DNA from: Szabonella sp046295215
GTDB taxonomy: Bacteria > Pseudomonadota > Alphaproteobacteria > Rhodobacterales > Rhodobacteraceae
Length of the DNA stretch: 64,000 nt
Direction: 5' to 3'
Assembly: GCA_046295215.1 (NCBI GenBank)
Contig: JBKBNP010000010.1
Span: 17,284 to 81,283 of the forward strand
Made by a program: the position numbers and the translations under genes
The notes under the pieces: model-generated
Databases searched by the model: none
Seen by the model: the letters and a program-made list of their open reading frames with translations, nothing else
What the model was told of the DNA's origin: nothing
Part shown: piece after piece, positions 7,905-16,505 of the stretch
How the letters are laid out: each line of letters begins with the position of its first letter
Numbering within the stretch: the stretch's first letter is position 1

Positions 7905-8594
7905 ATGGTGACTTTCGATCTCGGGGCGCAGGATCTGCGGGCCCTCAATTCCCAGCTTCACGCCCTGACCGGGCAGACCAACATGACCGCCTGGGAGGTC
8001 GTCAATCCGCGCGGCGCCCATGCCATCGCCGCCGGGGTCGATGCGCCGGTAGACATAACGGTGCGCGGCTCCACCGGCTATTACTGCGCGGGGATGAACA
8101 AGCAGGCGACCATCCGCATCAAGGGCTCGGCCGGTCCGGGTGTTGCGGAAAACATCATGTCGGGCACCGTCATCATTGACGGCGATGCCAGCCAGTATGC
8201 CGGGGCGACAGGGCGTGGCGGGCTTCTGGTCATCAAGGGCAATGCCTCCTCGCGCTGCGGCATCTCGATGAAGGGCATCGACATCGTGGTGCATGGCAAT
8301 ATCGGCCATATGTCGGCCTTCATGGCACAATCGGGCAATCTGGTGGTGCTGGGGGATGCCGGCGATGCCCTTGGCGACAGTCTCTACGAGGCGCGGCTTT
8401 TCGTGCGCGGCAAGGTCAGATCGCTGGGTGCCGATTGCGTCGAAAAGGAAATGCGGCCCGAACATCTGGCGCTGCTGGAGGATCTGCTGCGCCGGGGCGA
8501 GGCCGATGCCAAGGCCCGCCCCGAGGAGTTCCGCCGCTACGGTTCCGCCCGCAAGCTCTACAATTTCAGCATCGACAATGCGTCGGCCTATTGA
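7905..8594 (+). CDS. mgsB: N-methylglutamate synthase subunit B (glutamate synthase GXGXG domain)
   Basis: A 229-residue protein made of the right-handed beta-helix found at the C-terminus of the glutamate synthase large subunit, with repeated glycine-rich turns: RGSTGYYCAGMNKQATIRIKG, GSAGPGVAENIMSGTVIIDG, ATGRGGLLVIKGNAS, GNIGHMSAFMAQSGNLVVLG. It is a structural spacer between the amidotransferase and synthase active sites. It starts 4 bases after mgsA and precedes mgsC by 9 bases, so the three form one complex and one transcript. Confidence 0.9.
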   Translation: MVTFDLGAQDLRALNSQLHALTGQTNMTAWEVVNPRGAHAIAAGVDAPVDITVRGSTGYYCAGMNKQATIRIKGSAGPGVAENIMSGTVIIDGDASQYAGATGRGGLLVIKGNASSRCGISMKGIDIVVHGNIGHMSAFMAQSGNLVVLGDAGDALGDSLYEARLFVRGKVRSLGADCVEKEMRPEHLALLEDLLRRGEADAKARPEEFRRYGSARKLYNFSIDNASAY

Positions 8595-8603
8595 GGCGAA
8601 TAC

Positions 8604-9929
8604 ATGACCGATTTTCCCCGCACCCCGCCCCGCTATTCGGCCACCTTCACCCCGGCGGTGAATGCCGAGATCCGCCGCGCTGCCGCGACCGGCATCTATG
8701 ACATCCGTGGCGGCGGCACCAAGCGCCATCTGCCGCATTTCGATGACCTCCTGTTCCTTGGGGCCTCGATCAGCCGCTATCCGCTGGAAGGCTACCGCGA
8801 GAAATGCGCGACCGATGTCTGGCTTGGCACCCGCTTTGCCAAGAACCCGATCCATCTGGATATTCCGGTGACGATTGCGGGCATGTCCTTCGGCGCCCTC
8901 TCCGGCCCGGCGAAAGAGGCGCTGGGGCGCGGCGCATCGGCGGCAGGCACCTCGACCACCACCGGCGACGGCGGCATGACCGAGGAGGAGCGTGGCCATT
9001 CGAAAACGCTGGTCTATCAATACCTGCCGAGCCGCTACGGGATGAACCCGGATGACCTGCGACGCTGCGACGCCATCGAGATCGTGGTGGGGCAAGGCGC
9101 GAAACCCGGTGGCGGAGGCATGCTGCTGGGCCAGAAGATCTCGGACCGGGTGGCAAACATGCGCAACCTGCCCAAGGGCATCGACCAGCGGTCAGCCTGC
9201 CGTCATCCGGACTGGACCGGACCCGACGATCTGGAAATCAAGATCCTGGAACTGCGCGAGATCACCGGCTGGGAAAAACCCATCTACATCAAGATCGGCG
9301 GCGCGCGGCCTTACTATGATACCGCGCTGGCGGTGAAGGCGGGGGCCGATGTCGTGGTTCTGGACGGCATGCAGGGCGGCACGGCGGCAACGCAGGATGT
9401 GTTCATCGAACATGTCGGGATGCCGATCCTGGCCTGTATCCCGCAGGCGGTGAAGGCGCTTCAGGATCTGGGGATGCACCGCAAGGTGCAACTGATTGTC
9501 TCGGGCGGGATCCGCTCGGGCGCCGATGTGGCCAAGGCCATGGCGCTGGGGGCGGATGCCGTTGCCATCGGCACGGCGGCGCTGATCGCCCTGGGTGACA
9601 ATGACCCGAAATGGGAGGCCGAATATCAGAAACTCGGCACCACCGCCGATGCCTATGACGACTGGCATGAAGGGCGCGACCCGGCGGGCATCACCACGCA
9701 GGATCCCGAACTTTCGGCCCGGTTCGACCCGGTGCTGGGGGGGCGGCGCTTGACGAATTACCTCAAGGTGATGACGCTGGAGGCGCAAACCATCGCCCGG
9801 GCCTGCGGCAAGAACCATCTGCACAATCTGGAGCCGGAAGACCTTTGTGCGCTGACGGTCGAAGCCGCTGCCATGGCCGGTGTGCCGATCGCCGGGACGA
9901 GCTGGGTGCCGGGCCGCGGCGGATACTGA
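8604..9929 (+). CDS. mgsC: N-methylglutamate synthase subunit C (FMN-binding glutamate synthase domain)
   Basis: A 441-residue FMN-dependent TIM-barrel of the glutamate synthase family. Typical stretches are AGMSFGALSGPAKEALGRGA, GQGAKPGGGGMLLGQKIS, YIKIGGARPYYDTALAVKAG, VVLDGMQGGTAATQDVFIEH and SGGIRSGADVAKAMALGADA, the last binding the FMN phosphate. It would catalyse the reductive transfer of methylamine to 2-oxoglutarate. The CxxxxC cluster of classical GltB 3Fe-4S sites is not obvious; only a single Cys appears at the equivalent SACRHPDW position, so cluster content is uncertain. It is followed closely by gmaS. Confidence 0.9.
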   Translation: MTDFPRTPPRYSATFTPAVNAEIRRAAATGIYDIRGGGTKRHLPHFDDLLFLGASISRYPLEGYREKCATDVWLGTRFAKNPIHLDIPVTIAGMSFGALSGPAKEALGRGASAAGTSTTTGDGGMTEEERGHSKTLVYQYLPSRYGMNPDDLRRCDAIEIVVGQGAKPGGGGMLLGQKISDRVANMRNLPKGIDQRSACRHPDWTGPDDLEIKILELREITGWEKPIYIKIGGARPYYDTALAVKAGADVVVLDGMQGGTAATQDVFIEHVGMPILACIPQAVKALQDLGMHRKVQLIVSGGIRSGADVAKAMALGADAVAIGTAALIALGDNDPKWEAEYQKLGTTADAYDDWHEGRDPAGITTQDPELSARFDPVLGGRRLTNYLKVMTLEAQTIARACGKNHLHNLEPEDLCALTVEAAAMAGVPIAGTSWVPGRGGY

Positions 9930-9961
9930 CAAAACAAGAAAACGACAGGGAGCCAGACAGA

Positions 9962-11269
9962 ATGGGTCAAGATCTTGCCAAATGGGCCAAGGAAAAAGGC
10001 GTCAGGTATTTCATGATTTCCTACACCGACCTGTTCGGAAGCCAGCGCGCAAAGCTGGTGCCGACGCAGGCGATCAACGACATGGCCGAGGATGGTGCCG
10101 GATTTGCGGGATTCGCCACATGGCTGGACCTGACGCCCGCCCATCCCGACCTGATGGCCATTCCCGACAGCGATTCCGCCATCCAACTGCCGTGGAAGAA
10201 AGACGTGGCCTGGGTGGCCGCCCGCGCCACGATGGAAGGCAAGGTCGTCGATCAGGCCCCCCGCAACGTGCTGGAACGGCTGGTGGCCGAGGCCGCAAAG
10301 GACGGGCTGCGCGTCAAGACGGGGGTGGAGCCGGAGTTCTTCCTTCTCAATGCCGAGGGGGACGCAGCCTCCGACATCTATGATACCGCCGAAAAGCCCT
10401 GCTATGACCAGCAGGCGATCATGCGCCGCTATGACGTGATCTCGGAAATCTGCGACTACATGCTGGAACTGGGCTGGGAACCCTATCAGAACGACCATGA
10501 GGACGCGATCGGCCAGTTCGAGATGAACTGGAAATATGACGATGTGCTGCAAACCGCCGACAAGCACAGCTTTTTCAAGTTCATGGTCAAGTCCGTGGCC
10601 GAAAAGCACGGCTTCCGCGCGACCTTCATGCCCAAGCCGTTCAAGGGGCTGACCGGGTCCGGCTGTCATGCACATATCTCGGTCTGGTCGCTGGATGGCA
10701 AGACCAATGTGTTTGCCGATGATTCAAGGGAACTGGGCCTGTCCGAACAGGGCCGGCATTTCCTTGGCGGGATCATGAAACATGCCTCCGCGCTGGCCGC
10801 GATCACCAATCCGACGGTGAACAGCTATAAACGCATCAACGCGCCGCGCACGTCCTCGGGGGCGACATGGGCGCCGAATACCGTGACATGGACCGGCAAC
10901 AACCGCACCCATATGGTGCGCGTGCCGGGGCCGGGACGGTTCGAGCTGCGCCTGCCCGACGGGGCGGCCAACCCCTATCTGATGCAGGCGGTGATCCTCG
11001 CGGCCGGGCTGGACGGCACCCGGACCAAGGCCGATCCCGGCAAACGGCATGACATCGACATGTATCAGCATGGGCATACCGTGAAGAACGCGCCGAAACT
11101 GCCCCTGAACCTCCTGGACGCGCTGCGCGACTATGACCGCGACAAGACCCTGAAGGCGATGATGGGCGAGGAATTCTCGGCGGCCTTCATCAAGCTGAAA
11201 AAGCAGGAGTGGAACAGCTTCGTGTCGCATTTCTCGCGTTGGGAACACGAGAACACGCTGGATATATGA
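9962..11269 (+). CDS. gmaS: Gamma-glutamylmethylamide synthetase (glutamine synthetase family)
   Basis: A 435-residue glutamine synthetase fold. Catalytic segments are visible: KTGVEPEFFLL (glutamate/metal binding), DAIGQFEMNWKY, KHGFRATFMPKPFKGLTGSGCHAHIS, NPTVNSYKRIN and RVPGPGRFELRLPDGAANPYL. The length and the TYPE III/GlnT-like character fit GmaS, which ligates monomethylamine to glutamate with ATP. Position directly downstream of mgsABC is diagnostic of the N-methylglutamate pathway. The ATG at 9962 has GGGAG nine bases upstream. A generic GlnT annotation is the alternative; sequence alone cannot fully exclude it. Confidence 0.88.
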   Translation: MGQDLAKWAKEKGVRYFMISYTDLFGSQRAKLVPTQAINDMAEDGAGFAGFATWLDLTPAHPDLMAIPDSDSAIQLPWKKDVAWVAARATMEGKVVDQAPRNVLERLVAEAAKDGLRVKTGVEPEFFLLNAEGDAASDIYDTAEKPCYDQQAIMRRYDVISEICDYMLELGWEPYQNDHEDAIGQFEMNWKYDDVLQTADKHSFFKFMVKSVAEKHGFRATFMPKPFKGLTGSGCHAHISVWSLDGKTNVFADDSRELGLSEQGRHFLGGIMKHASALAAITNPTVNSYKRINAPRTSSGATWAPNTVTWTGNNRTHMVRVPGPGRFELRLPDGAANPYLMQAVILAAGLDGTRTKADPGKRHDIDMYQHGHTVKNAPKLPLNLLDALRDYDRDKTLKAMMGEEFSAAFIKLKKQEWNSFVSHFSRWEHENTLDI

Positions 11270-11292
11270 GCAGTTGACCGATCTGCCCATTG

Positions 11293-11318
11293 GCCCCGGA
11301 GCGAACCGGGGCTTTTCC
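11293..11318 (+). terminator. Rho-independent terminator after gmaS
   Basis: GCCCCGG (11293-11299) pairs with CCGGGGC (11306-11312) around a six-base loop and is followed by TTTT. It lies 23 bases after the gmaS stop, so tmm downstream should have its own promoter. Confidence 0.75.
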
Positions 11319-11371
11319 TTCATGCCAAGAGCGTCCGGCACGGCGCGCTTCCCAACGCATTGGAATGAATT

Positions 11372-11423
11372 CTGTTTCACAACAGGAATAAGATTTGACA
11401 GTTGAGCAACGTGGCTTCTAGCA
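11372..11423 (+). promoter_or_regulatory. tmm: Candidate tmm promoter
   Basis: TTGACA at 11395-11400 is a consensus -35 box; CTAGCA at 11418-11423, 17 bases on, may serve as -10 and resembles CTAGCC before mgsA. CTGTT/AACAG at 11372-11385 forms a small inverted repeat just upstream and only weakly resembles the TTTCCC/GGGAAA motif. The tmm start codon is at 11485. Confidence 0.4.
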
Positions 11424-11484
11424 TCGCCTTCAATGGGTGGCGCGCCGGAGCATCCGCCAGATTGCATCAGGATCGGAGGGTTTC

Positions 11485-12828
11485 ATGAAGAAAAGAGTTG
11501 CCGTCATCGGGGCCGGGCCGTCCGGCCTTGCGCAACTGCGTGCGTTCCAGTCCGCCGCAGCAAAAGGCGCGGAAATCCCCGAGGTGGTCTGTTTCGAAAA
11601 GCAGGCGAACTGGGGGGGGCTGTGGAACTACACCTGGCGCACCGGGCTCGATGAACATGGTGAACCGGTGCATTGTTCGATGTATCGCTATCTCTGGTCG
11701 AATGGCCCGAAGGAAGGGCTGGAATTCGCCGATTATTCCTTCGAGGACCATTTCGGCAAGCAGATCGCAAGCTACCCGCCGCGCGCGGTCCTTTTCGATT
11801 ATATCGAGGGCCGGGTGAAAAAGGCCGGCGTGCGCGACTGGATCCGTTTTTCCACCACGATCCGCATGGTTGCATACAACAAGGACAGCCAGCGTTTCAC
11901 CGTCACCGCGCATGACCTTGCAGACGACCGCATGTATGATGAGGAATTCGACCATGTGATCGTCGCCTCGGGCCATTTCTCGGTGCCGAATGTGCCCGAA
12001 TATCCCGGCTTCGACCGCTTCAACGGCCGCGTCCTGCATGCCCATGATTTCCGCGACGCGCGGGAATTCGCGGGCAGGGATCTTCTGGTGCTGGGCACCT
12101 CCTATTCGGCCGAGGACATCGGCAGCCAATGCTGGAAATACGGTGCGAAATCGATCACGGTCGCGCATCGCACTGCGCCGATGGGGTTCAAATGGCCCGA
12201 CAACTGGACGGAAGTGCCGAAGCTGGAGCGGGTCGATGAAACCACCGCCTATTTCATCGACGGCACCTCGAAAAAGGTCGATGCGATCATTCTTTGCACC
12301 GGATACAAGCACCATTTCCCCTTTCTGCCCGATGATCTGCGGCTGAAAACCGCAAACCGGCTGGCGACGGCGGATCTCTACAAGGGGGTCGCCTGGGTCA
12401 ACAATCCGCGGCTCTTCTATCTCGGCATGCAGGACCAGTGGTTCACCTTCAACATGTTCGATGCGCAGGCATGGTGGGTGCGCGACGCCATCATGGGGCG
12501 GATCGACATTCCGGCAGACAGGGCGCTGCTGCTGAAGGATGTGGCGGACCGGGTGGCGGGCGAGGATGCGGGCGAGGACGCGCATGACGCGATCCATTAT
12601 CAGGGCGACTACGTCAAGGAACTGATCGCGGAGACCGACTATCCGTCCTTCGACGTGGATGGCGCCTGCGAGGCGTTCTACGCCTGGAAGGATCACAAGA
12701 AGCAGGACATCATGGCCTTCCGAGACAATGCCTACAGATCCGTCATCACCGGAACGATGGCGCCGGTCCACCACACGCCCTGGAAAGACGCGCTGGAGGA
12801 TTCGATGGAAAGCTATCTGCGCAACTGA
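11485..12828 (+). CDS. tmm: Trimethylamine monooxygenase (flavin-containing monooxygenase)
   Basis: A 447-residue FMO that oxidises trimethylamine to trimethylamine N-oxide using NADPH and O2. The FAD motif GAGPSG is at about residues 8-13; the FMO signature region SGHFSVPNVPEYPGFDRF is in the middle, followed by the NADPH motif LGTSYSAEDIGSQ. Long segments, for example ANWGGLWNYTWRTGLDE, RYLWSNGPKEGLEFADY and YLGMQDQWFTFNMFDAQAWW, match the Roseobacter Tmm closely in memory, as does the length. The ATG at 11485 follows GGAGG at 11475-11479. It is transcribed separately from gmaS and followed by an Amt-like permease. Confidence 0.95.
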   Translation: MKKRVAVIGAGPSGLAQLRAFQSAAAKGAEIPEVVCFEKQANWGGLWNYTWRTGLDEHGEPVHCSMYRYLWSNGPKEGLEFADYSFEDHFGKQIASYPPRAVLFDYIEGRVKKAGVRDWIRFSTTIRMVAYNKDSQRFTVTAHDLADDRMYDEEFDHVIVASGHFSVPNVPEYPGFDRFNGRVLHAHDFRDAREFAGRDLLVLGTSYSAEDIGSQCWKYGAKSITVAHRTAPMGFKWPDNWTEVPKLERVDETTAYFIDGTSKKVDAIILCTGYKHHFPFLPDDLRLKTANRLATADLYKGVAWVNNPRLFYLGMQDQWFTFNMFDAQAWWVRDAIMGRIDIPADRALLLKDVADRVAGEDAGEDAHDAIHYQGDYVKELIAETDYPSFDVDGACEAFYAWKDHKKQDIMAFRDNAYRSVITGTMAPVHHTPWKDALEDSMESYLRN

Positions 12829-13125
12829 CCGGCTGGCAATGGCCGCGATGCGGGGGGTTCCGGGTGATCGGGACCCCCTGTCCTGTTGGAGCCCCCGTTC
12901 GGAGAGGCCGCACGAGGCACATCCCGGACTGCTGCGCGGTTTCGGCGACCATTGGCTGCCTTGGGTAAAAAAAATTTCATGCAGGGCAAATAACCCTTTG
13001 TCGAAAACGGGAAACGGGGCACTCTCCTGTGCGTGGGCAACAGGCTCGACGCGGCGTTTCGGGGTGCATTGGCCGGACCGGACAGGCTCCCCGCTGGCGT
13101 GGTCGAGGGAAAAGGGGAAATCGGA
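12829..13125 (+). other. Intergenic region tmm to Amt-like gene
   Basis: The 297-base gap contains a weak hairpin (12853-12861 with 12870-12878, one G-T pair, no T-run) that might terminate tmm. An A-tract box GGGT-A8-TTTCATG at 12963-12981 resembles GGGT-A6-GTTTCTTG at 6922-6939 before mgsA and may be a shared control element. No gene was found. Confidence 0.4.
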
Positions 13126-14493
13126 ATGAATGGTGAGACACTCATATACGCGGAACAGGTCAGCCTGAATTCGCTGGTGCAGAATGTGGTTTATGCCTCG
13201 GGAACGGTCGGGGCGATTTTCGTGGTTGTGGGGTTGTTGCTGATCGACGCGGGCACAACGCGACGCCGCAACCTGTTCAATTCCACCATCGAAAAATCGA
13301 TGGGCTTCTTCATCGGTTTCACGACCTATTTCGTGATCGGCTTCGGATTCTGGGCGGCACAGTATTACATCATCGAAGGTGCCACGATGACGGACAGCCT
13401 CAAGGATTGGTGGCTGGGCGGTGCGATGCTGAACGCCAATGCCAGCCTGACCGACCCGGCGGTGTTTCCGGGGCTGAACACGTTCCAGATCTTCGTGTTC
13501 TTCCTCGCCTGTTTTGCGGGGATCGTGAACATCCTCTTTCACTTCGCTGTGGCCGAACGGATGAAGACATCGGCCTATTTCGTGTTCTGCGTGGTGGCGG
13601 CGGTGGCGTCGTCGATCCTGAGCTTTTTCACCTGGGGTTCGGTCGGCCCGCTGACCAATGCGGGGTTCCACGACTTTTTCGGTGTCGGCTTCGTCTATCT
13701 CTTCCCGGCCGGGATGGCTCTGGTCGTCGTGCCGATGCTGTCGGCGCGTCCGGGCATGTTTGAACCGCATCCGCGCGTTCCGGGCTATCATGCGCCCAGC
13801 ATCGGGCTTGCGGCGGGCGGGTTGCTCACCATTTTCGGCGGGCTGCCGATGGTCATCATGTCCTGCCTGTTCTTCGTCGATCCGGAAGCGCTTGCCGTCA
13901 GCGTCACCATGGCCAGCACGTCGGTCGGCCTTGCGATGAACAACTATGCGCTGGCATGGGCCGGAGGCGCGATGACCGGGATGGTCATTGCCTATTCCAC
14001 CGGGAAATACGCGCATCTTCTGCTGGGGCCGCTGGCGGGCTATGTCGCGGGGGCCTCCGGCTTCGACGTCTATCTGCCCTGGCAGATGTTCCTCGTGGCA
14101 CTGGGTGCGCCGGTCGTGTCCTATGTGGTCTACGAATTCACGCTTGGCCGCAAACTTGACGAACACAAGCTCCTGCCCCTTTTCCTCGGGGCCGGGTCTT
14201 ACGGGATCATCATGCTGGGGATCGTCAAGTCCGGCACCCCGCGCGGCGGCTATATCGGGATCGAGGAAGGCATCTATGCCTTCCAGCATGGTCAGATCGG
14301 GCTGGTGATGCAGGTTTTGGGCGTGATCGTCTGTCTCGGGGCCGGGGCGGTGACGGCGCTGGTCACGGCCTTCGCGCTGAAATTCACGATCGGGCTGCAA
14401 ATGACCGAGGATGAGATGGCCGACGGGCTGGACGGCGCGCGCTGGGGCCTCGACGACGATGTGATGACCCGTGAGGACAACCTGCGCGGCTGA
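13126..14493 (+). CDS. Divergent Amt-like permease lacking the twin histidines
   Basis: A 455-residue polytopic protein with an Amt-like fold: about eleven hydrophobic segments, TRRRNLFNSTIEKSM after the first and GGLLTIFGGLPMVIM in the middle. The two pore histidines of Amt proteins are missing by visual alignment: the first position falls in GVGFVYLFPAGMALV and the second in LPLFLGAGSYGIIML. The ATG at 13126 is preceded by GGGGA. It sits between tmm and dmmD on the same strand. I infer that it imports or exports a methylated amine or ammonium with altered selectivity. It could also be a sensor-like Amt paralogue. Confidence 0.75.
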   Translation: MNGETLIYAEQVSLNSLVQNVVYASGTVGAIFVVVGLLLIDAGTTRRRNLFNSTIEKSMGFFIGFTTYFVIGFGFWAAQYYIIEGATMTDSLKDWWLGGAMLNANASLTDPAVFPGLNTFQIFVFFLACFAGIVNILFHFAVAERMKTSAYFVFCVVAAVASSILSFFTWGSVGPLTNAGFHDFFGVGFVYLFPAGMALVVVPMLSARPGMFEPHPRVPGYHAPSIGLAAGGLLTIFGGLPMVIMSCLFFVDPEALAVSVTMASTSVGLAMNNYALAWAGGAMTGMVIAYSTGKYAHLLLGPLAGYVAGASGFDVYLPWQMFLVALGAPVVSYVVYEFTLGRKLDEHKLLPLFLGAGSYGIIMLGIVKSGTPRGGYIGIEEGIYAFQHGQIGLVMQVLGVIVCLGAGAVTALVTAFALKFTIGLQMTEDEMADGLDGARWGLDDDVMTREDNLRG

Positions 14494-14566
14494 TCGCGGC
14501 GCGGGAAAAACCTTCCCCGGCAGGCCCGTATCCTGCCGGGGAATTCAGCCGGTGATGCGCGGAAAC

Positions 14567-14593
14567 TTTCCCTACAGGGAATTTTTGTTGCAC
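14567..14593 (+). promoter_or_regulatory. TTTCCC/GGGAA operator-like site before dmmD
   Basis: TTTCCCTACAGGGAA (14567-14581) is a short palindrome (TTCCCT/AGGGAA, 2-base centre), similar to sites at 4308, 6823 and 6913 but with one extra base between arms. It lies seven bases upstream of a possible -35 box TTGCAC (14588-14593), in the 170-base gap before dmmD. Confidence 0.45.
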
Positions 14594-14663
14594 TTGAGTA
14601 TTGCTTTCTGTCGCTATCCCGCACAAACTTGGCGAAAATGCAGATCAATCAGGGAGCCCTTCA

Positions 14664-15803
14664 ATGACCAATTCCTGGCGTTTCTCCGCGCTTGCCGACC
14701 GCCACCGCGCGCTCGGGTCCGATCTTGAGGACTGGAGCGGGATGGGCACAGCCTGGTCCTATTCCAAGGGCGATCCGGAGGCCGAATACCTCGCCATCCG
14801 CACCAAGGCGGGGCTGATGGATGTGTCCGGGCTGAAGAAGGTGCATATCACCGGCCCGGCGGCCAGCCATGTGATCGAACGCGCGACGACCCGGAACATG
14901 GAAAAGCTGATGCCGGGGCGCGCGGTCTACGCCTGCATGCTCAATGACGGCGGCAAGTTCATCGACGATTGCGTGATCTACCGCTTTGGCCCCAACAGCT
15001 TCACCGTCGTTCACGGCGCAGGTCAGGGGCATGAACAGTTGACCATGGCGGCCACAGGGCGCGACGTGTCGGTGCGTTTCGACGACAATCTGCACGATCT
15101 GTCCCTTCAGGGGCCGCTGGCCGTGGATTATCTGGAAAAACATATTCCCGGCGTGCGCCAGCTTGCCTATTTCGGCCATATGCCGACTGCGCTGTTCGGC
15201 AAACCGATCACGCTGGCCCGCACAGGCTATACCGGCGAGCGGGGATACGAGATTTTCTGTCGCGGACAGGACGCCCCGGCGATCTGGGACCGCATCCTGG
15301 AGGAAGGGGCGGACATGGGCATCATTCCCTGCCGCTTCACCACGCTCGACCTGCTTCGGACCGAGAGCTACCTGCTGTTCTTCCCCTATGACAATTCCGA
15401 CATGTATCCGTTCGAGGATGAGGGGCCGGGCGATACGCTCTGGGAACTGGGGCTCGATTTCACCGTTTCTCCGGGCAAGACCGGTTTCCGGGGCGCCGAA
15501 GAACATGCCCGCCTGAAGGGGCGTGAGCGGTTCAGGATCTGGGGGCTGAAACTGGAAGGGACCAATGTGCCCGGCAATGGCGCCCCGGTGATGCGCGACG
15601 GCAAGCAGGTGGGCATCGTGACACAGGCAATGTATTCCTCGCTGAACAAGCACAATATCGCCATCGCCCGGCTGCCCGTGGACTGTGCCAACAACGGCAC
15701 CGCACTGACCGTGAACTGCGGCACGCATGGGGCGATCAAGGCTGTGACCCATTCGATGCCCTTCTACGACATCGAGAAAAAGCGCCGCACCGCCAAAGAT
15801 TGA
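14664..15803 (+). CDS. dmmD: DmmD, GcvT-family folate-linked subunit of dimethylamine demethylation
   Basis: A 379-residue aminomethyltransferase (GcvT) fold: YLAIRTKAGLMDVSGLKKVHITG, DDCVIYRFGPNSFTVVHGAG, ARTGYTGERGYEIFCRG and PGKTGFRGAEEHARLKGRER. In methylated-amine demethylation such proteins bind tetrahydrofolate and capture the formaldehyde released. The ATG at 14664 follows AGGGAG at 14651-14656. It heads the dmm cluster; the gap to the next gene is 84 bases. A general glycine-cleavage T protein is unlikely because gcvH and gcvP are absent and the oxidase subunits follow directly. Confidence 0.88.
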   Translation: MTNSWRFSALADRHRALGSDLEDWSGMGTAWSYSKGDPEAEYLAIRTKAGLMDVSGLKKVHITGPAASHVIERATTRNMEKLMPGRAVYACMLNDGGKFIDDCVIYRFGPNSFTVVHGAGQGHEQLTMAATGRDVSVRFDDNLHDLSLQGPLAVDYLEKHIPGVRQLAYFGHMPTALFGKPITLARTGYTGERGYEIFCRGQDAPAIWDRILEEGADMGIIPCRFTTLDLLRTESYLLFFPYDNSDMYPFEDEGPGDTLWELGLDFTVSPGKTGFRGAEEHARLKGRERFRIWGLKLEGTNVPGNGAPVMRDGKQVGIVTQAMYSSLNKHNIAIARLPVDCANNGTALTVNCGTHGAIKAVTHSMPFYDIEKKRRTAKD

Positions 15804-15887
15804 CCCATCACGGCCCGTCCCTCCCCTGCCCTGCGGCGTGGGCAGGCGGGCGGGGGCGGGTTCCCATCCGCAGGACCGCGCATACCC

Positions 15888-16505
15888 ATGTCGAAAACCG
15901 AATTCCCCCCCGCCATCCGGAGCAGGCCCGTCTACGGCACGCTTGAACCCCGCCCCGGCGGACCGCATCTGGTGGTGGCCGATGGCGAAGGTGCCGATGC
16001 GGTGACCGGAATGCTGGACCGCGCGCCGGATCGCGCCGCGATTCTGGCAAGGATGCACATCATCTATACGCCCGGCCCGAATGGCACCGATCTGGCGATG
16101 GATCTGGAGGCGCTCGGGGCCGCGCAATTCTATCGTGCGCCTTCGGTGCCGACCCTCTTGCCGCGGCTCCAGCGGGTCGTGGCGGATGCGCATATGGGCA
16201 TGCAATTCTATCTGGCCGGGACCGAGGGGCTGATCGGGCAGGCAGAGCGCGAGATCATGCAGACCGGATTTCCCCATGACGCGATCCAGAAGGAGCATCG
16301 CGGATCGACCGTGCGGCGGGTCCAGTGCGTCCATTGCAAGGGGATCACCGAAAACGTGGCGACCGACCCGTTCCAATGCAGCCATTGCGGGCTGCATCTG
16401 TTCGTGCGCGATCATTATTCGCGGCGCATCGCGGCCTTTCAGGGGGTCTGCATCGACGCCGAGGAGCCCGGCAACATTCCCCCGCCCGTGGTGAGGTTCA
16501 CATGA
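15888..16505 (+). CDS. dmmA: Dimethylamine monooxygenase small subunit, DmmA family
   Basis: A 205-residue protein whose C-terminal part carries two CxxC pairs, Cys147/Cys150 and Cys164/Cys167 (CVHC...CSHCGLHLFVRDHYS), in a rubredoxin/zinc-ribbon-like arrangement followed by a conserved GVC. It lies between the folate subunit and the reductase gene and overlaps the latter by 4 bases. This matches the small subunit called DmmA in current family naming, although authors differ on which subunit is A and which is C. Its likely role is electron transfer or scaffolding between reductase and heme subunit. Confidence 0.85.
   Translation: MSKTEFPPAIRSRPVYGTLEPRPGGPHLVVADGEGADAVTGMLDRAPDRAAILARMHIIYTPGPNGTDLAMDLEALGAAQFYRAPSVPTLLPRLQRVVADAHMGMQFYLAGTEGLIGQAEREIMQTGFPHDAIQKEHRGSTVRRVQCVHCKGITENVATDPFQCSHCGLHLFVRDHYSRRIAAFQGVCIDAEEPGNIPPPVVRFT

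Noticed and set aside
12853..12878. Terminator after tmm
   Set aside because: The hairpin has a G-T pair and no following T-run, so it was mentioned only within the intergenic entry.
12975..12990. TTTCATGCAGGGCAAA as another copy of the TTTCCC/GGGAAA motif
   Set aside because: Only one arm resembles the motif and the spacing differs; the neighbouring A-tract box is the better match.
11467..14400. A 977-codon minus-strand frame opposite tmm and the Amt-like gene
   Set aside because: It is His/Arg-rich with no recognisable domain and is fully antisense to two clear genes.
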